A stretch of DNA of 64,000 bases from an uncultured Pseudomonadota bacterium (GTDB lineage Bacteria > Myxococcota_A > Bradymonadia > Bradymonadales > Bradymonadaceae), in the NCBI GenBank assembly GCA_913057905.1, contig CAJXPB010000001.1:62001-126000 (forward strand), read 5' to 3'. Position 1 is the stretch's first letter; every line of letters begins with the position of its first letter. Below are positions 7,757-17,175 of the stretch, piece by piece. The notes under the pieces are model-generated. The model was not told the DNA's origin and searched no databases. It worked only from the letters and a program-made list of their open reading frames with translations. The translations under genes were made by a program, and so were the position numbers.

Positions 7757-9844
7757 ATGCAGACTCGCAGTTGGATTTGTTGCGTTGTTCTGACCGCGGG
7801 CTTCACTGCGGCGTGCGAACAGGACAGCCAGCGTGCGCCCTGGGAAAACGGTTCGTCGGATGCCGAGGTCGATGCCAACACCGATACCGACGCCGGCGTG
7901 GAGGATGGAGGAAACCCCGACACTCCTACCGGCGATGCCGGAGACGTATACGACCCCAACTGGGGATGGGACGTCGAACTGCCGCCGGAGATGTCCAAAG
8001 CTCCTGCAGTACCGGACCAACCTCCAGCAGAATCTCACTGCAACAGCGGCTCTTGGTGCTGGATCCACCCGACTCCCTTTCCTCATCGAATCAGAAACCT
8101 ACGTCGGGCCGGTGACGCCATCCACGCCGTGGCCGACGGTCGTACGATTCAACTGTTCGAGGCCATGGTCTGGGACGGAGACGGATTCGATATCGCACCT
8201 ACGCCGTCCGAAGCCTACACTCTCTTGACCGGCCTCTTCCCTACCCAGACGGGGTGGCTCGGCGTCACCAGGAGCGGGCGTGTCGTGCACTTCGGACTCT
8301 CCGGGCTGCGGAGGGCCTGGGGGTTGAGGGGAGACGAGTACCGAAAGATCTCGGGATCGTCTTCGCGCTCGTTCGTGGCTGTCCGCGACGATGGTGGTGG
8401 CGTCATCGTTCGGGACGGCACGCCTCGTAGGTTCGAGCGGCTCCCCGGATATCCGATGCACTACCGTATGTGGCAAGATGGCACGGTCTGGTCGACGGCT
8501 CCGGATGACGAGGCTCCGACAACGGACCAGCTCAGCCGTTTGTTTCCCATCCCCCCAGGCGGAGACCGGCACAAGACCCGCGCACTGGGTCCGGATCCGA
8601 CCTCGAGGTGTGCAGACGAGGGCATCTGGACGACCAGCGGGGAAGACGCCCTCTACAAGTGGTCCGAAAGCGACGAACGCTGGCGTAGTACGTCCTATCG
8701 AGGCCCGCTAGTGACGTCGTTGTCCTGCGGACCCGGTGGCGACGTCATCGCCACGGACGAGCGCGGTGGGCTGTCATGGCGTGAAGACGGCACATGGACA
8801 CGGGCCCAGGTGTCACGTTGGGCATTGCTCGATGCTGTCACGGTGGACCGGACCCTGTACGTCAGCGGCGTGAGTGGCGAGCTCCTGCGTGTGACCGAGG
8901 ACGACATTGAGCGGACGGACAAGGGATTTCGTCCGCCAACAGCCGACACTGAAGGAGAGTCTAACCGTGGGTACTGGGAGATGTGGGCCGACGGCAGCGA
9001 GATCGTTCTACTTCACAGCGATGGGGTCTATCACGGCGACACAGACGGTTGGTCGCGCATGCCCTTCGTGATGGGCGATGACACGGGAGTTTCCCCCAGA
9101 GCCGACGTCTGGGGTCTCGATGAGCCGACGTTTCTGGTGAACAGAGACGGCATGCACGAGTGGGATGGCTCGACGTGGCGTCCCGTCGACGCTCACCTGG
9201 GCGATGATGTGGATCTCGGGCTTAGAAAGAAGATCGTGGGTGTCTCGAATGATAACGTGTGGGCCAAAGCCCGAAACAACCTTTCCAGATACGACGGCAC
9301 GGACTGGTCGTTGGTCACGGGCAACAACTCCGCGATTGGGCAGCGTATCCAACAGGAGAACCTCGACATCGGCACGCTGCATGCGCGGGACAATGGCGAC
9401 ATCATCCTGACTGCGTCCGGCGACATCTACGACATTGTGGGAGGACCCGGGCAGTGGGCTCTGGAACGGCGGAGTACGACCCCGTGTGCGTCGATTGTCG
9501 ACGTTTATTTCGCAGACGACGGGTCGCTCTACGTGATTGGGACCGAACAAACCCTGGCCCGCAAAGCCGATGATCATTGGACTACCTTTGAGTTCCCGTC
9601 TTGGACGAATGTCCCTGGTATCACGTACTCACGAAATTCCGGCTATCGTGGGTTGTTCGAACATCCTAAGAAGTCTTCACCCATCGTTGCCTCCTTTGTG
9701 GGTGCATTCTCGATCGACTTCCGCGGTACGGACGCGGACCTGGAGCCGTTGATGTTCGGAAGCGTCTTCGACGGAAGGTATCTGCCCGACGCGAACGCGG
9801 TATTCCTCCTCCAAGAGAGGGGCCTCGCTGCGAAGTACTTTTGA
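7757..9844 (+). CDS. WCW-HP family beta-propeller lipoprotein (695 aa)
   Basis: Intact member. The signal peptide ends at lipobox F-T-A-A-C20, and an Asp-rich linker (D-A-N-T-D-T-D-A-G) leads to C-N-S-G-S-W-C-W-I-H-P-T-P-F-P-H at about residue 95. Blade-like repeats follow: D-G-W/T-G-W-L-G-V, W-A-D-G-S-E-I-V-L-L-H-S-D-G-V-Y, V-W-G-L-D-E-P-T-F and N-V-W-A-K-A-R-N-N-L-S-R-Y-D-G-T-D-W. The tail is E-R-G-L-A-A-K-Y-F. It is odd in that the last family cysteine (C-V-A-R elsewhere) is Thr here (E-Q-T-L-A-R), leaving the T-T-P-C cysteine possibly unpaired. It is the first gene of a pair with 9854 (9 bp gap). Predicted outer-membrane-anchored surface or periplasmic propeller; partner unknown. Confidence 0.8.
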   Translation: MQTRSWICCVVLTAGFTAACEQDSQRAPWENGSSDAEVDANTDTDAGVEDGGNPDTPTGDAGDVYDPNWGWDVELPPEMSKAPAVPDQPPAESHCNSGSWCWIHPTPFPHRIRNLRRAGDAIHAVADGRTIQLFEAMVWDGDGFDIAPTPSEAYTLLTGLFPTQTGWLGVTRSGRVVHFGLSGLRRAWGLRGDEYRKISGSSSRSFVAVRDDGGGVIVRDGTPRRFERLPGYPMHYRMWQDGTVWSTAPDDEAPTTDQLSRLFPIPPGGDRHKTRALGPDPTSRCADEGIWTTSGEDALYKWSESDERWRSTSYRGPLVTSLSCGPGGDVIATDERGGLSWREDGTWTRAQVSRWALLDAVTVDRTLYVSGVSGELLRVTEDDIERTDKGFRPPTADTEGESNRGYWEMWADGSEIVLLHSDGVYHGDTDGWSRMPFVMGDDTGVSPRADVWGLDEPTFLVNRDGMHEWDGSTWRPVDAHLGDDVDLGLRKKIVGVSNDNVWAKARNNLSRYDGTDWSLVTGNNSAIGQRIQQENLDIGTLHARDNGDIILTASGDIYDIVGGPGQWALERRSTTPCASIVDVYFADDGSLYVIGTEQTLARKADDHWTTFEFPSWTNVPGITYSRNSGYRGLFEHPKKSSPIVASFVGAFSIDFRGTDADLEPLMFGSVFDGRYLPDANAVFLLQERGLAAKYF

Positions 9845-9853
9845 GGGGTAAGA

Positions 9854-11896
9854 ATGCGAAAGAAATGCTGTGCGTTGATGATGCTCGCGGTGACGTGCGC
9901 GGTCGGGTGCACTCAGGACTCGATCCATGATTTTACCTTCTCCCCTGAGACTGGCACACAAAACGACCTCGGGGGCGAGGAGGTCGGCGCTGAGGATGTG
10001 GGACTGTCTCCCGACAGTCGACTCCCCACGGAGGCTCCGGTGGTTCCCGACGCACCCGCCGACAACGCTCTCTGCAATCAATACGACTGGTGTTGGTTGC
10101 ATCCGGCGCCCTTCCCTCATGTCCTTTCGGAGCTTCGGCCCGCTGGAGATGACATCCACGGCGTCGCCAACTCGCGGTACCTGACGGGACGTCGGTCGGT
10201 CATCTGGGACGGGTCGTCGCTGAGCTTCGGACCCACTCCACGCCGCGGTCACTTTGGCTACGACGACATGATTACGACGCCAGATGGCTGGTTGGCCGTT
10301 GGCGTGTCTGGCGATCTGGTCGAGGTCGGTCCGCAGGGCGGACGGGTCAAGCTGGAACTCGAAGGCCATGATTTCTACAGCCTCTCGGGCGTGTCGCTCG
10401 ACGCATTTGTGGTTCATCGAGACGACGGTTTCCTGATCGATCGCGATGGGGAGGTGCAACTCCGGAGCAGAACGGAAGCCGCGGTGACGGACACGTTCAT
10501 GTGGCCCAACGGAGACATCGTATCGGTGCATGATTCCGGGCCCGCGGAGCAACGCCTGAATGGTGATTGGGCCATTCGCACGCTCGATGTCTCTCCCTTG
10601 GGTCCCGGGATAACGTCCATCGGCCCCGAACCCGGTAGTGAATGTGCAACTGCCGGGCGTTTTGTCGGTGTCGGAGTCGATGGTCTGCGTCGATGGGACT
10701 CCCTCGAGGGTGCGTCCGAGGTGCCCTACGACGGCGGACGAGTGACATCGATCGGATGCTCGCCGCAGGGTGGACTCGTCATCGGAGACGCCGAGGGACG
10801 CATTCACCTGCGTTCCGCCGCCGGACAAGACTGGGAGACCCGCCGTGTCAGCGACGAGCCGATCGAAGACACAGCCGTCCTCGGCTCGAAGCTCTTCGTC
10901 AGCAGCAAGAACGGAAAGCATGTGATCCTGGACGAGGAGGAGACGACCGAAGTCTCGAGTGGGTTTGCGATTCCCGCGAATCGCACCGCCACGGAGGAGC
11001 TCGGGTCCTTCAGGGACATCTGGGCGAGCCCCGGTGGAGAACGGTTGGTACTGACCCATTCCAGCGGCGTGTACTACGGAACACCCGAAGGGTGGTTCGA
11101 CATGTCGCTGCCGGAAGGGGCACGGCTCAATGCCGGCGTGCTGAATGACGAGGTGTGGGGGATCGAGCGCCCGAGGTTCGCCATCATGGGAGAGTCTCTA
11201 TGGAAGTGGGACGGCCGGACGTGGCGGGACCAAACCACACAAGCCTTCGGCGGTGACGATGCTGCTGCGCGCGACATCGCCGGCAACGCGACGGACAATG
11301 TCTGGGTCGTCACCGAAGGCGGAATCCATCACTTCGATGGGGACGGGTGGACAGACATCGGCGACGTGTCCGCGGCGGTCGGCAACTCCCTTGAGTCCCT
11401 CGACGCGGAGTTTCGATCGGTACTCATCAATGGTGAAGACGACCTGATTATCGGCTCAACTGACGGACTCTACCGACTCAGAAGAGACAGTGGCGGCTGG
11501 CAGCTTGACCGGTACATGGATTCCGGATGCGGGGTGACCACGGACATCGCTCGGGCCGATGACGGCGACCTCTGGGTGGTCCAATCCAATGGATGCGTGG
11601 CGCGGCAGGTCGATGGAGCATGGAAAGAAAGGGCTTACCCGTACACGTCGAATAGGCGGCCGCCCCACCAGGACACCGATACCTCTACGGTACTCGTGGA
11701 GCGGCCCGACCATCCAGACCCGCTCGCGCTGACCCACGAGGGCATCCTCCATGTTGGAGATGGTCGCGAGACCCACAGGACGGAATTCATCGGCCTGATG
11801 CGCGATGCCGTCTACCTGGAGAAGCGCAACATCGTGCTGGCCCTGCACCGCCAGGGGGTCGTGGCTAAATATTTCGACGACGCATCCCAGGAATGA
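9854..11896 (+). CDS. WCW-HP family beta-propeller lipoprotein (680 aa)
   Basis: Intact member with lipobox C-A-V-G-C19. It has the motif C-N-Q-Y-D-W-C-W-L-H-P-A-P-F-P-H and all six family cysteines, including S-E-C-A, S-I-G-C-S-P-Q-G, S-G-C-G-V and N-G-C-V-A-R. Propeller-like segments include V-W-V-V-T-E-G-G-I-H-H-F-D-G-D-G-W. The C-terminus is G-V-V-A-K-Y-F followed by an extra D-D-A-S-Q-E that most members lack. The ATG lies 9 bp after the stop of the 7757 gene with GAGGGGT as ribosome site, so the two are almost certainly co-transcribed. Its S-K-L-F-V ... G-F-A-I-P-A region is closest to the member at 38368. Confidence 0.8.
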   Translation: MRKKCCALMMLAVTCAVGCTQDSIHDFTFSPETGTQNDLGGEEVGAEDVGLSPDSRLPTEAPVVPDAPADNALCNQYDWCWLHPAPFPHVLSELRPAGDDIHGVANSRYLTGRRSVIWDGSSLSFGPTPRRGHFGYDDMITTPDGWLAVGVSGDLVEVGPQGGRVKLELEGHDFYSLSGVSLDAFVVHRDDGFLIDRDGEVQLRSRTEAAVTDTFMWPNGDIVSVHDSGPAEQRLNGDWAIRTLDVSPLGPGITSIGPEPGSECATAGRFVGVGVDGLRRWDSLEGASEVPYDGGRVTSIGCSPQGGLVIGDAEGRIHLRSAAGQDWETRRVSDEPIEDTAVLGSKLFVSSKNGKHVILDEEETTEVSSGFAIPANRTATEELGSFRDIWASPGGERLVLTHSSGVYYGTPEGWFDMSLPEGARLNAGVLNDEVWGIERPRFAIMGESLWKWDGRTWRDQTTQAFGGDDAAARDIAGNATDNVWVVTEGGIHHFDGDGWTDIGDVSAAVGNSLESLDAEFRSVLINGEDDLIIGSTDGLYRLRRDSGGWQLDRYMDSGCGVTTDIARADDGDLWVVQSNGCVARQVDGAWKERAYPYTSNRRPPHQDTDTSTVLVERPDHPDPLALTHEGILHVGDGRETHRTEFIGLMRDAVYLEKRNIVLALHRQGVVAKYFDDASQE

Positions 11897-11968
11897 CCGC
11901 TGATCGGCGCCCCTGATCCACGGCGCGGGCGGTCGGGCTCTACATCTGCTCCAAAGATGGAGAATGCC

Positions 11969-13951
11969 ATGAGATCCAGCCATCACATCCCATGCGTACT
12001 GTTTGCACTCGTTCTTCTTACGGGCTGCCAGCCCGATAGAGACGACATCTACAACTTCGAGATCGAAGAAGACGTCGGGACCGATGTGTCCCAGCGAGCA
12101 GACGCCTCGGTCATTTCATCGCAGCCGCCGGAGGCCTCGGCCTGCACCGACGAAGGCTGGTGCTGGCTGCACCCTTCCCCCTTCCCCCACGACATCATCG
12201 AGGTGAAAGCCGCCGGGGACCGGGTCTTCGGTGTGGCCGACGGCTACGAACTGGGCCTCCGCGGGACCCAGGGATTTGTGTGGGATGGGACCTCCATGAC
12301 GTTGGTCGACAATCCCATCGCCCCCAAATCGGAGTGGGGGGACCTGCACGCAACCAGTCAGGGATGGCTCGGCATCACGGCGGACGGTGAAATCTATGAA
12401 TTTACCCCGAACGACGTGGTTGGCTCACGGGATCTGCGAAACGAGGAATACAGCTTCGTCAGTGGTCTATCGGTCGACGACTTCGTGGCCGCAGGTGACG
12501 AGGGGACGATTCTCTACCGCGACGGCGAGGAAGTCGCCTCCGATCTGTCCGATCTAGAATACGAGGATTACATGGAGATGTGGCCGGACGGGACGGTCTG
12601 GGAAGTCGACGATTTTCCCGACACCCGGACGACTGTGGCCGAGGGATGGACCGTGTTTCCCAGGCCCGTCGGCCGGGGGGTTAAAGCCATGGGGCCCTCT
12701 CCTTTCTCGGAGTGCGCTGAGTACGGAATCTGGGCGGCCGGGCACGATGAATCAGCAGGGTCGTACAGATGGGACCCGGCGGAGAGTTCCTGGAAAGAGG
12801 CCGCCGACGTGTTGTCGGGTGTCCGGGATTTTCACTGCACCGACGACGGAGAGTTCTTGGCACTTCGGGCCGATTCGGTCTTGAAACGAGTAGGCTCCGA
12901 CTGGGAACCCCTCGAACTCGGTGAGGACCAATTCGATGTCTTCGGCACCAGCGACGGGGGGTTGGTACTCGGTGGGAATCTCGGAAACTGGGCCACGTTT
13001 GGCGACGGAACATTGGAGAGCCATTCCAGAAAGTTTCAGTTTCCCACCGTACATGGGGACGATGGAAAGCTCTATACCGGGTACATGGACATCTGGACCA
13101 ATGAGTCGAACACCCAACTCCTCATTTTGCACCAGGGTGGTGTATTCAGTCGTAAGGGCGAGGTCTGGAAGAGGCACAGACGGCCCGGTTTCGACCGCGA
13201 CTTTAACTGGGTTAAAGACTACCTTGTGGAGGTCTGGGGCAAGGAGCGGCCGCGGTTTGTCGTCGGGGTCGAGGCACTCATGGGGTTGAACGGCGACGCC
13301 TGGTACCGCTCGTTCGATGTATACTTTCAAGAAAACTATGAGTGGGGTCGCCCAGACCTCGCAGGTATTTCAGCCGACAGTGTGTGGCTCATTGCGCACG
13401 AGGCTATCTATCGGTTTAACGGCGAGTCGTGGCAGGAGATCAGCGGCCACGGGTCGCGTGTGAAAGAGACGATACAAAATAATGGCCTGCTGCTCGAGGC
13501 GGGGAAGGTCAAAAGCGATGGGACCGTACTAGTAACGGCCGGGTCGGACATCTACGAGATCACCGGCGAACCCGACGCTTGGGAGATGAAGAAGCTCTTG
13601 TCCACGCCGTGCCCGACGGTCCAGGACATGCATTTCTCGGAGGATGGTCAGCTATACATTGCCAGCTTGGACCATTGTATCGCTCGCCAAACCGCCGACG
13701 GCTGGAAGACGTACGAGCTGCCGCCTTCGTCCGAGTCCCCGCACCCGGGCTACGAGCTCGGCGCGCGAGAGATAGTCGCGCAGCCCGGAGACCGCCCACC
13801 GTTGGTCAGTACAAACGCCGGCATCTTTGCGATCGAAGAGAGCGGTTTGCGCAGGGAATTCCTCGGTGCGGTCCGTGATCTCGTGCGTGTCGAGTCGAAA
13901 AATGCAGTGTTCGCCGTTCAGCATGCCGGTGTGATCGCGAAGTACTATTGA
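11969..13951 (+). CDS. WCW-HP family beta-propeller lipoprotein (660 aa)
   Basis: Intact close paralog of the broken copy at 5670. The signal peptides share V-L-F-A-[I/L]-V-L-L-T-G-C, and both have the W-D-G-T-S-M-T-L-V-D-N-P-I-A-P block. Start taken at ATG 11969, because GGAGA lies 7 bases upstream and the 5670 copy has the same arrangement; ATG 11957 is in frame but overlaps that ribosome site. The motif is C-T-D-E-G-W-C-W-L-H-P-S-P-F-P-H, the six family cysteines are present and the end is A-G-V-I-A-K-Y-Y. The upstream TACATC hexamer matches the 5670 copy at the same 23 bp distance, but no matching -35 is visible. Confidence 0.8.
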   Translation: MRSSHHIPCVLFALVLLTGCQPDRDDIYNFEIEEDVGTDVSQRADASVISSQPPEASACTDEGWCWLHPSPFPHDIIEVKAAGDRVFGVADGYELGLRGTQGFVWDGTSMTLVDNPIAPKSEWGDLHATSQGWLGITADGEIYEFTPNDVVGSRDLRNEEYSFVSGLSVDDFVAAGDEGTILYRDGEEVASDLSDLEYEDYMEMWPDGTVWEVDDFPDTRTTVAEGWTVFPRPVGRGVKAMGPSPFSECAEYGIWAAGHDESAGSYRWDPAESSWKEAADVLSGVRDFHCTDDGEFLALRADSVLKRVGSDWEPLELGEDQFDVFGTSDGGLVLGGNLGNWATFGDGTLESHSRKFQFPTVHGDDGKLYTGYMDIWTNESNTQLLILHQGGVFSRKGEVWKRHRRPGFDRDFNWVKDYLVEVWGKERPRFVVGVEALMGLNGDAWYRSFDVYFQENYEWGRPDLAGISADSVWLIAHEAIYRFNGESWQEISGHGSRVKETIQNNGLLLEAGKVKSDGTVLVTAGSDIYEITGEPDAWEMKKLLSTPCPTVQDMHFSEDGQLYIASLDHCIARQTADGWKTYELPPSSESPHPGYELGAREIVAQPGDRPPLVSTNAGIFAIEESGLRREFLGAVRDLVRVESKNAVFAVQHAGVIAKYY

Positions 13952-13964
13952 GTCGTACAACGGA

Positions 13965-14034
13965 TTCTACCACTCGGCGCCGGGCGTTCGTACAAAATAC
14001 TGAGTTCAAATGTTTGCGTGACTGTCGGGAGAGA
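13965..14034 (+). repeat. Duplicated upstream region, copy 1
   Basis: About 70 bp from TTCTACCACTCGGCGCCGG to the ribosome site GGGAGA. It matches 16399-16466 over its whole length with scattered mismatches. Each copy precedes one of the two related Cys-rich lipoproteins, so the duplication included the regulatory region. Confidence 0.65.
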
Positions 14035-14039
14035 CATCG

Positions 14040-15017
14040 ATGAATGTTGTTTCGAGAACGTCCAGCGCACTCGCCTTCTGTTTGGTCAGCGCCCTCATGG
14101 TGCTGGGATCCGGCTGCGGACCCGACATGAGCACCGAGGGAGACAACTGTCGGGCACTTATTGACTGCGAGAACAAGTGCCAAATAGATGACGAGGAGTG
14201 CATGCAGGAGTGTCGGGGCGACGCCACCGAGCGTGCCAAAGCCCGCCGCGATGCCATTGAGTCATGTCGCGAGAAAAACTGCGCAGACGCAGAATTTCAG
14301 ACCAGTTCGGCTTGCTTCGTGAAGAACTGCCACGACGAAGTCGCGACCTGTGCCCCGGAATACTACGGCGATGCGACCTGTGCCGACCTATTCAGATGCA
14401 GTATCGGATACGGAGAAAACTGCACAGAGCAGGGGTCGAAGACTGCTAAGCTGACTCACGCCGATCTGTCGCTGTGTTGGTCTGAGCACGATTGCCAGAG
14501 CCATGCTTGTCTCGTTCAAAACTGCACCGACCTCGCCACAAAATGCGGGATTACCGGTGAGTCGACGTGCAGGCAGGCAAACGTATGCGCGAAGTCCACC
14601 CAGGCCGGCGAGAGTCAGTGGCGTTGCCTCGAGAACGTCGCCCCGGGCGAAAGCGCCGAGAGTATGAGCGCACTTCGAAAGTGCCAGCGCTCTGAATGCG
14701 CCGAGGCCGAAAGCCTTCCCGAAGGAATCCTGTGCACCAGCAAGAATTGTCGGACCGAGCGCGCCAATTGCGGACTGAATGGCTCACAGACCAACTGCGC
14801 CGAGATGTGGAGTTGCATGTCCGAGCAGGACGACACCTGCGCAAATGCCGAGGACCCAAAAAAGAAGCTCTTCGAGGACTACATCTACGAGGGCCCCGCC
14901 GAGGAGCAGACCGCGTTCTTCGAGCTGGACGTTTGCGTAAGGAAAAACTGCCCGGCGGAGGAAACCGAGTGCGTGCAGAATGAGTGCGGCGAGGAGCTGA
15001 CCGCGTGCGGCGTGTGA
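14040..15017 (+). CDS. Cys-rich lipoprotein (325 aa), paralog of 16474
   Basis: The signal peptide ends at L-G-S-G-C. The mature part holds about 36 cysteines in repeated helical-looking units (C-x(3)-C and C-x(6-9)-C spacings such as C-E-N-K-C and E-C-M-Q-E-C). The C-terminal half (C-R-Q-A-N-V-C to E-C-G-E-E-L-T-A-C) aligns with the 230 aa paralog at 16474, sharing N/S-C-A-E-M-W-S-C and L-F-E-D-Y-I-Y. The region between about residues 75 and 175 has no counterpart there. Ribosome site GGGAGA. Not recognised as a named family; such cysteine patterns occur in many myxobacterial lipoproteins of unknown role. Confidence 0.75.
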   Translation: MNVVSRTSSALAFCLVSALMVLGSGCGPDMSTEGDNCRALIDCENKCQIDDEECMQECRGDATERAKARRDAIESCREKNCADAEFQTSSACFVKNCHDEVATCAPEYYGDATCADLFRCSIGYGENCTEQGSKTAKLTHADLSLCWSEHDCQSHACLVQNCTDLATKCGITGESTCRQANVCAKSTQAGESQWRCLENVAPGESAESMSALRKCQRSECAEAESLPEGILCTSKNCRTERANCGLNGSQTNCAEMWSCMSEQDDTCANAEDPKKKLFEDYIYEGPAEEQTAFFELDVCVRKNCPAEETECVQNECGEELTACGV

Positions 15018-15039
15018 TTACGAGAAGGGAGCCCCGGTT

Positions 15040-16197
15040 ATGGATCGCATAAAGATTGTCGCAGTCGCTCTGACCACGTTGATGTGCACTGGGTGTGAAT
15101 CTGGGACCAACATTGAGGGTGCCGCAGACGTTTCCCCTGACTGCGACGCTGGGGAATGCTCTCAGGAATTTGAGAAGCCCCCTTTGGCCGAAGAGTACGA
15201 GTCTCCGGCTTCGAAACTCTCGGTAGAAAGCGACCGCCACCGACAGATCGCAGTCGAACCACGTCCTTTTATGCGCCCCGGTGAGGACGGTGCCAAGGCG
15301 TGGCTGTATTCGGACGAATCAGCGATATTCGACACGTCTTTTCTGTTTGACCCACGGGATATTGGGGAGGATTTCGAAGAACAAGAATTCGTGATGTATG
15401 CCTTTGTGAACTTTCGGCCCGTTCCGTTCAGTGTCATCCGAGCAAATTCGGGAAATGATACCGAATTCGCCTCCGAACAGGCACTTTCGGACAAGACGAC
15501 CAAGAAAGTGCAAAACGTCGATTTCGGCTGGTCCGAGGTCAACAACTACGCGGTCAGAATCCCTTCGTCCTCATTCGGTTCGAAAGGAGTCAAGGTCGTT
15601 CACCTTGCAATCGCAGAGGCAAATCCCACGAGCGCAGACAGGCCTTTCGCGGCCCCGGGTAGTTTAACGTGGGGGCTGGAGGTTCACTTTGGCTCGAACA
15701 AACCATGGAGGGATACCTTGCCGACCCTACGCGCGCCGATGAAAAAGGTGAACCCGCTGTTGCTGAATTCGATATTTCGGACCATGTCCTTGATGGTCCC
15801 CCGACCGCCCGTATTTGACCTGTCGAATATCGAGTACGAATCCTTCCTCGATCTCGGCCAGCGATTCGACGCTCCGGCGAAGTCAATAGACATCACGCAC
15901 TTCGGAACCAGCATGAAAGCGTCTCGCCTGGACTCCAGCCGAATCATCGTCACGTATCTGAAAAATCGGGACCAAGTCGTGGGTGGCAGCCCAGTCAGAT
16001 TGGACGCCGATCCAAGGACTCCGATCGACGAAACGCAGGGTCGGAATGACGACGCGCTCCGGTTCCAACGGACAATAGATATCTCGGTCGGGAACGAGCC
16101 ACTTCGAAGGCTCGATTCCGTACGTTTCGTCATTCCCGACCGAGATAAGCTCCTCGGTGGCCGTTCGAACTTTGGAAATACGCTGTATTTCGAATGA
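15040..16197 (+). CDS. Lipoprotein of unknown function (385 aa)
   Basis: The signal peptide ends at M-C-T-G-C, followed by a short acidic stretch. The mature protein looks beta-rich without cysteines beyond the first few (C-D-A-G-E-C), and ends F-G-N-T-L-Y-F-E. No family recognised. ATG 15040 has AAGGGAG upstream and lies 22 bp after the 14040 gene, so the two are likely an operon. It is flanked by the two Cys-rich paralogs, which hints at a shared surface role, but nothing in the sequence shows what. Confidence 0.65.
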   Translation: MDRIKIVAVALTTLMCTGCESGTNIEGAADVSPDCDAGECSQEFEKPPLAEEYESPASKLSVESDRHRQIAVEPRPFMRPGEDGAKAWLYSDESAIFDTSFLFDPRDIGEDFEEQEFVMYAFVNFRPVPFSVIRANSGNDTEFASEQALSDKTTKKVQNVDFGWSEVNNYAVRIPSSSFGSKGVKVVHLAIAEANPTSADRPFAAPGSLTWGLEVHFGSNKPWRDTLPTLRAPMKKVNPLLLNSIFRTMSLMVPRPPVFDLSNIEYESFLDLGQRFDAPAKSIDITHFGTSMKASRLDSSRIIVTYLKNRDQVVGGSPVRLDADPRTPIDETQGRNDDALRFQRTIDISVGNEPLRRLDSVRFVIPDRDKLLGGRSNFGNTLYFE

Positions 16198-16473
16198 ACT
16201 TCACTCGCGGCGCGGAGTTGAACGCCTGCAGCGCGTAGCCCTCACGACCCACGGGAAATGAGCGAGCCCACGACTGCGACCGCAGAAGTGTGTCGCCCGA
16301 AAAACCCACGCGATGTACACTGGTGCCCCACGTATCAAGCAAATCCGAACGTGGCTAGACCTCCAGCCAAACGGAACAATGCTCGAGCGGTGGTTTAGTT
16401 CTACCAATCGGCGCCGGGCAGTCGTACAAACTGCAGACTTCGACTGGTTGACTGACTGTCTGGAGAATTGCTG
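16198..16473. other. Intergenic stretch without a supported gene
   Basis: 276 bp between the 15040 and 16474 lipoprotein genes. The only recognisable content is the duplicated upstream region at 16399-16466. Short open frames here show no signal, motif or ribosome site. Confidence 0.5.
16399..16466 (+). repeat. Duplicated upstream region, copy 2
   Basis: Counterpart of 13965-14034, from TTCTACCAATCGGCGCCGG to GGAGA before the 16474 start. Confidence 0.65.
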
Positions 16474-17163
16474 ATGAAGCTGATTTCAACAAAATTCGTC
16501 GGAATCGTCGACCTGGCCCTGGCGAGCGTTCTCGCGTTGTTGGTGGCCGGCTGCGGCTCCAATGATTCAGACATCGGCGAGGTGGATTGCGACGCACTCG
16601 AAGAGTGTACCGCTCAGTGTGAATCTGGCCGCAACGCATGTTTCAAAGAGTGTGGAGAATTCGACAAGGTCCTGGCCTGTCGAGGAACCGGCGAGCTGTC
16701 GTGTAGGGGTACAAGACTGTGCATGAACACCGCCAATACCAATGAGGATTGGTGGAACTGCATCGATAATATCGGCACCGGCCAGCCAGTCGATGAGCTG
16801 AGTGCGCTCTACAGATGCGAGCGATCCGAGTGCGCAGAGGCTGATACCTTGGACAAACGTGGACAGTGCTCAACGAAACACTGCATCGATGAACGTAATA
16901 GCTGCGGGTTGAGTGGTTCGGGGACTAGCTGCGCGGAGATGTGGAGCTGCGCGACCCAAGAGACGGCCGAATGCGCCGATACCGATGAGTTCCCGCGACT
17001 TCTCTTCGAGGACTACATCTACAACGGCACCGCCGAGCAGCAGAACGCATTCTTCGCGGTCTTCGCCTGCATGAATGAGAAGTGTCCGAACCGACAGCCC
17101 GAATGCGTCCAGACTGAATGCGGCAACGAACTGGAAGCCTGTGACATCGAATTCGGGAACTGA
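16474..17163 (+). CDS. Cys-rich lipoprotein (229 aa), short paralog of 14040
   Basis: Lipobox L-V-A-G-C, then Cys-rich units ending E-C-V-Q-T-E-C-G-N-E-L-E-A-C. It aligns with the two ends of the 14040 protein but lacks about 95 internal residues, so one of the two has gained or lost a repeat block. The start is ATG 16474 with GGAG 8 bases upstream; the in-frame TTG 16468 overlaps that site. It converges with the FG-GAP gene ending at 17176. Confidence 0.75.
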   Translation: MKLISTKFVGIVDLALASVLALLVAGCGSNDSDIGEVDCDALEECTAQCESGRNACFKECGEFDKVLACRGTGELSCRGTRLCMNTANTNEDWWNCIDNIGTGQPVDELSALYRCERSECAEADTLDKRGQCSTKHCIDERNSCGLSGSGTSCAEMWSCATQETAECADTDEFPRLLFEDYIYNGTAEQQNAFFAVFACMNEKCPNRQPECVQTECGNELEACDIEFGN

Positions 17164-17175
17164 GAATGGACTGGA

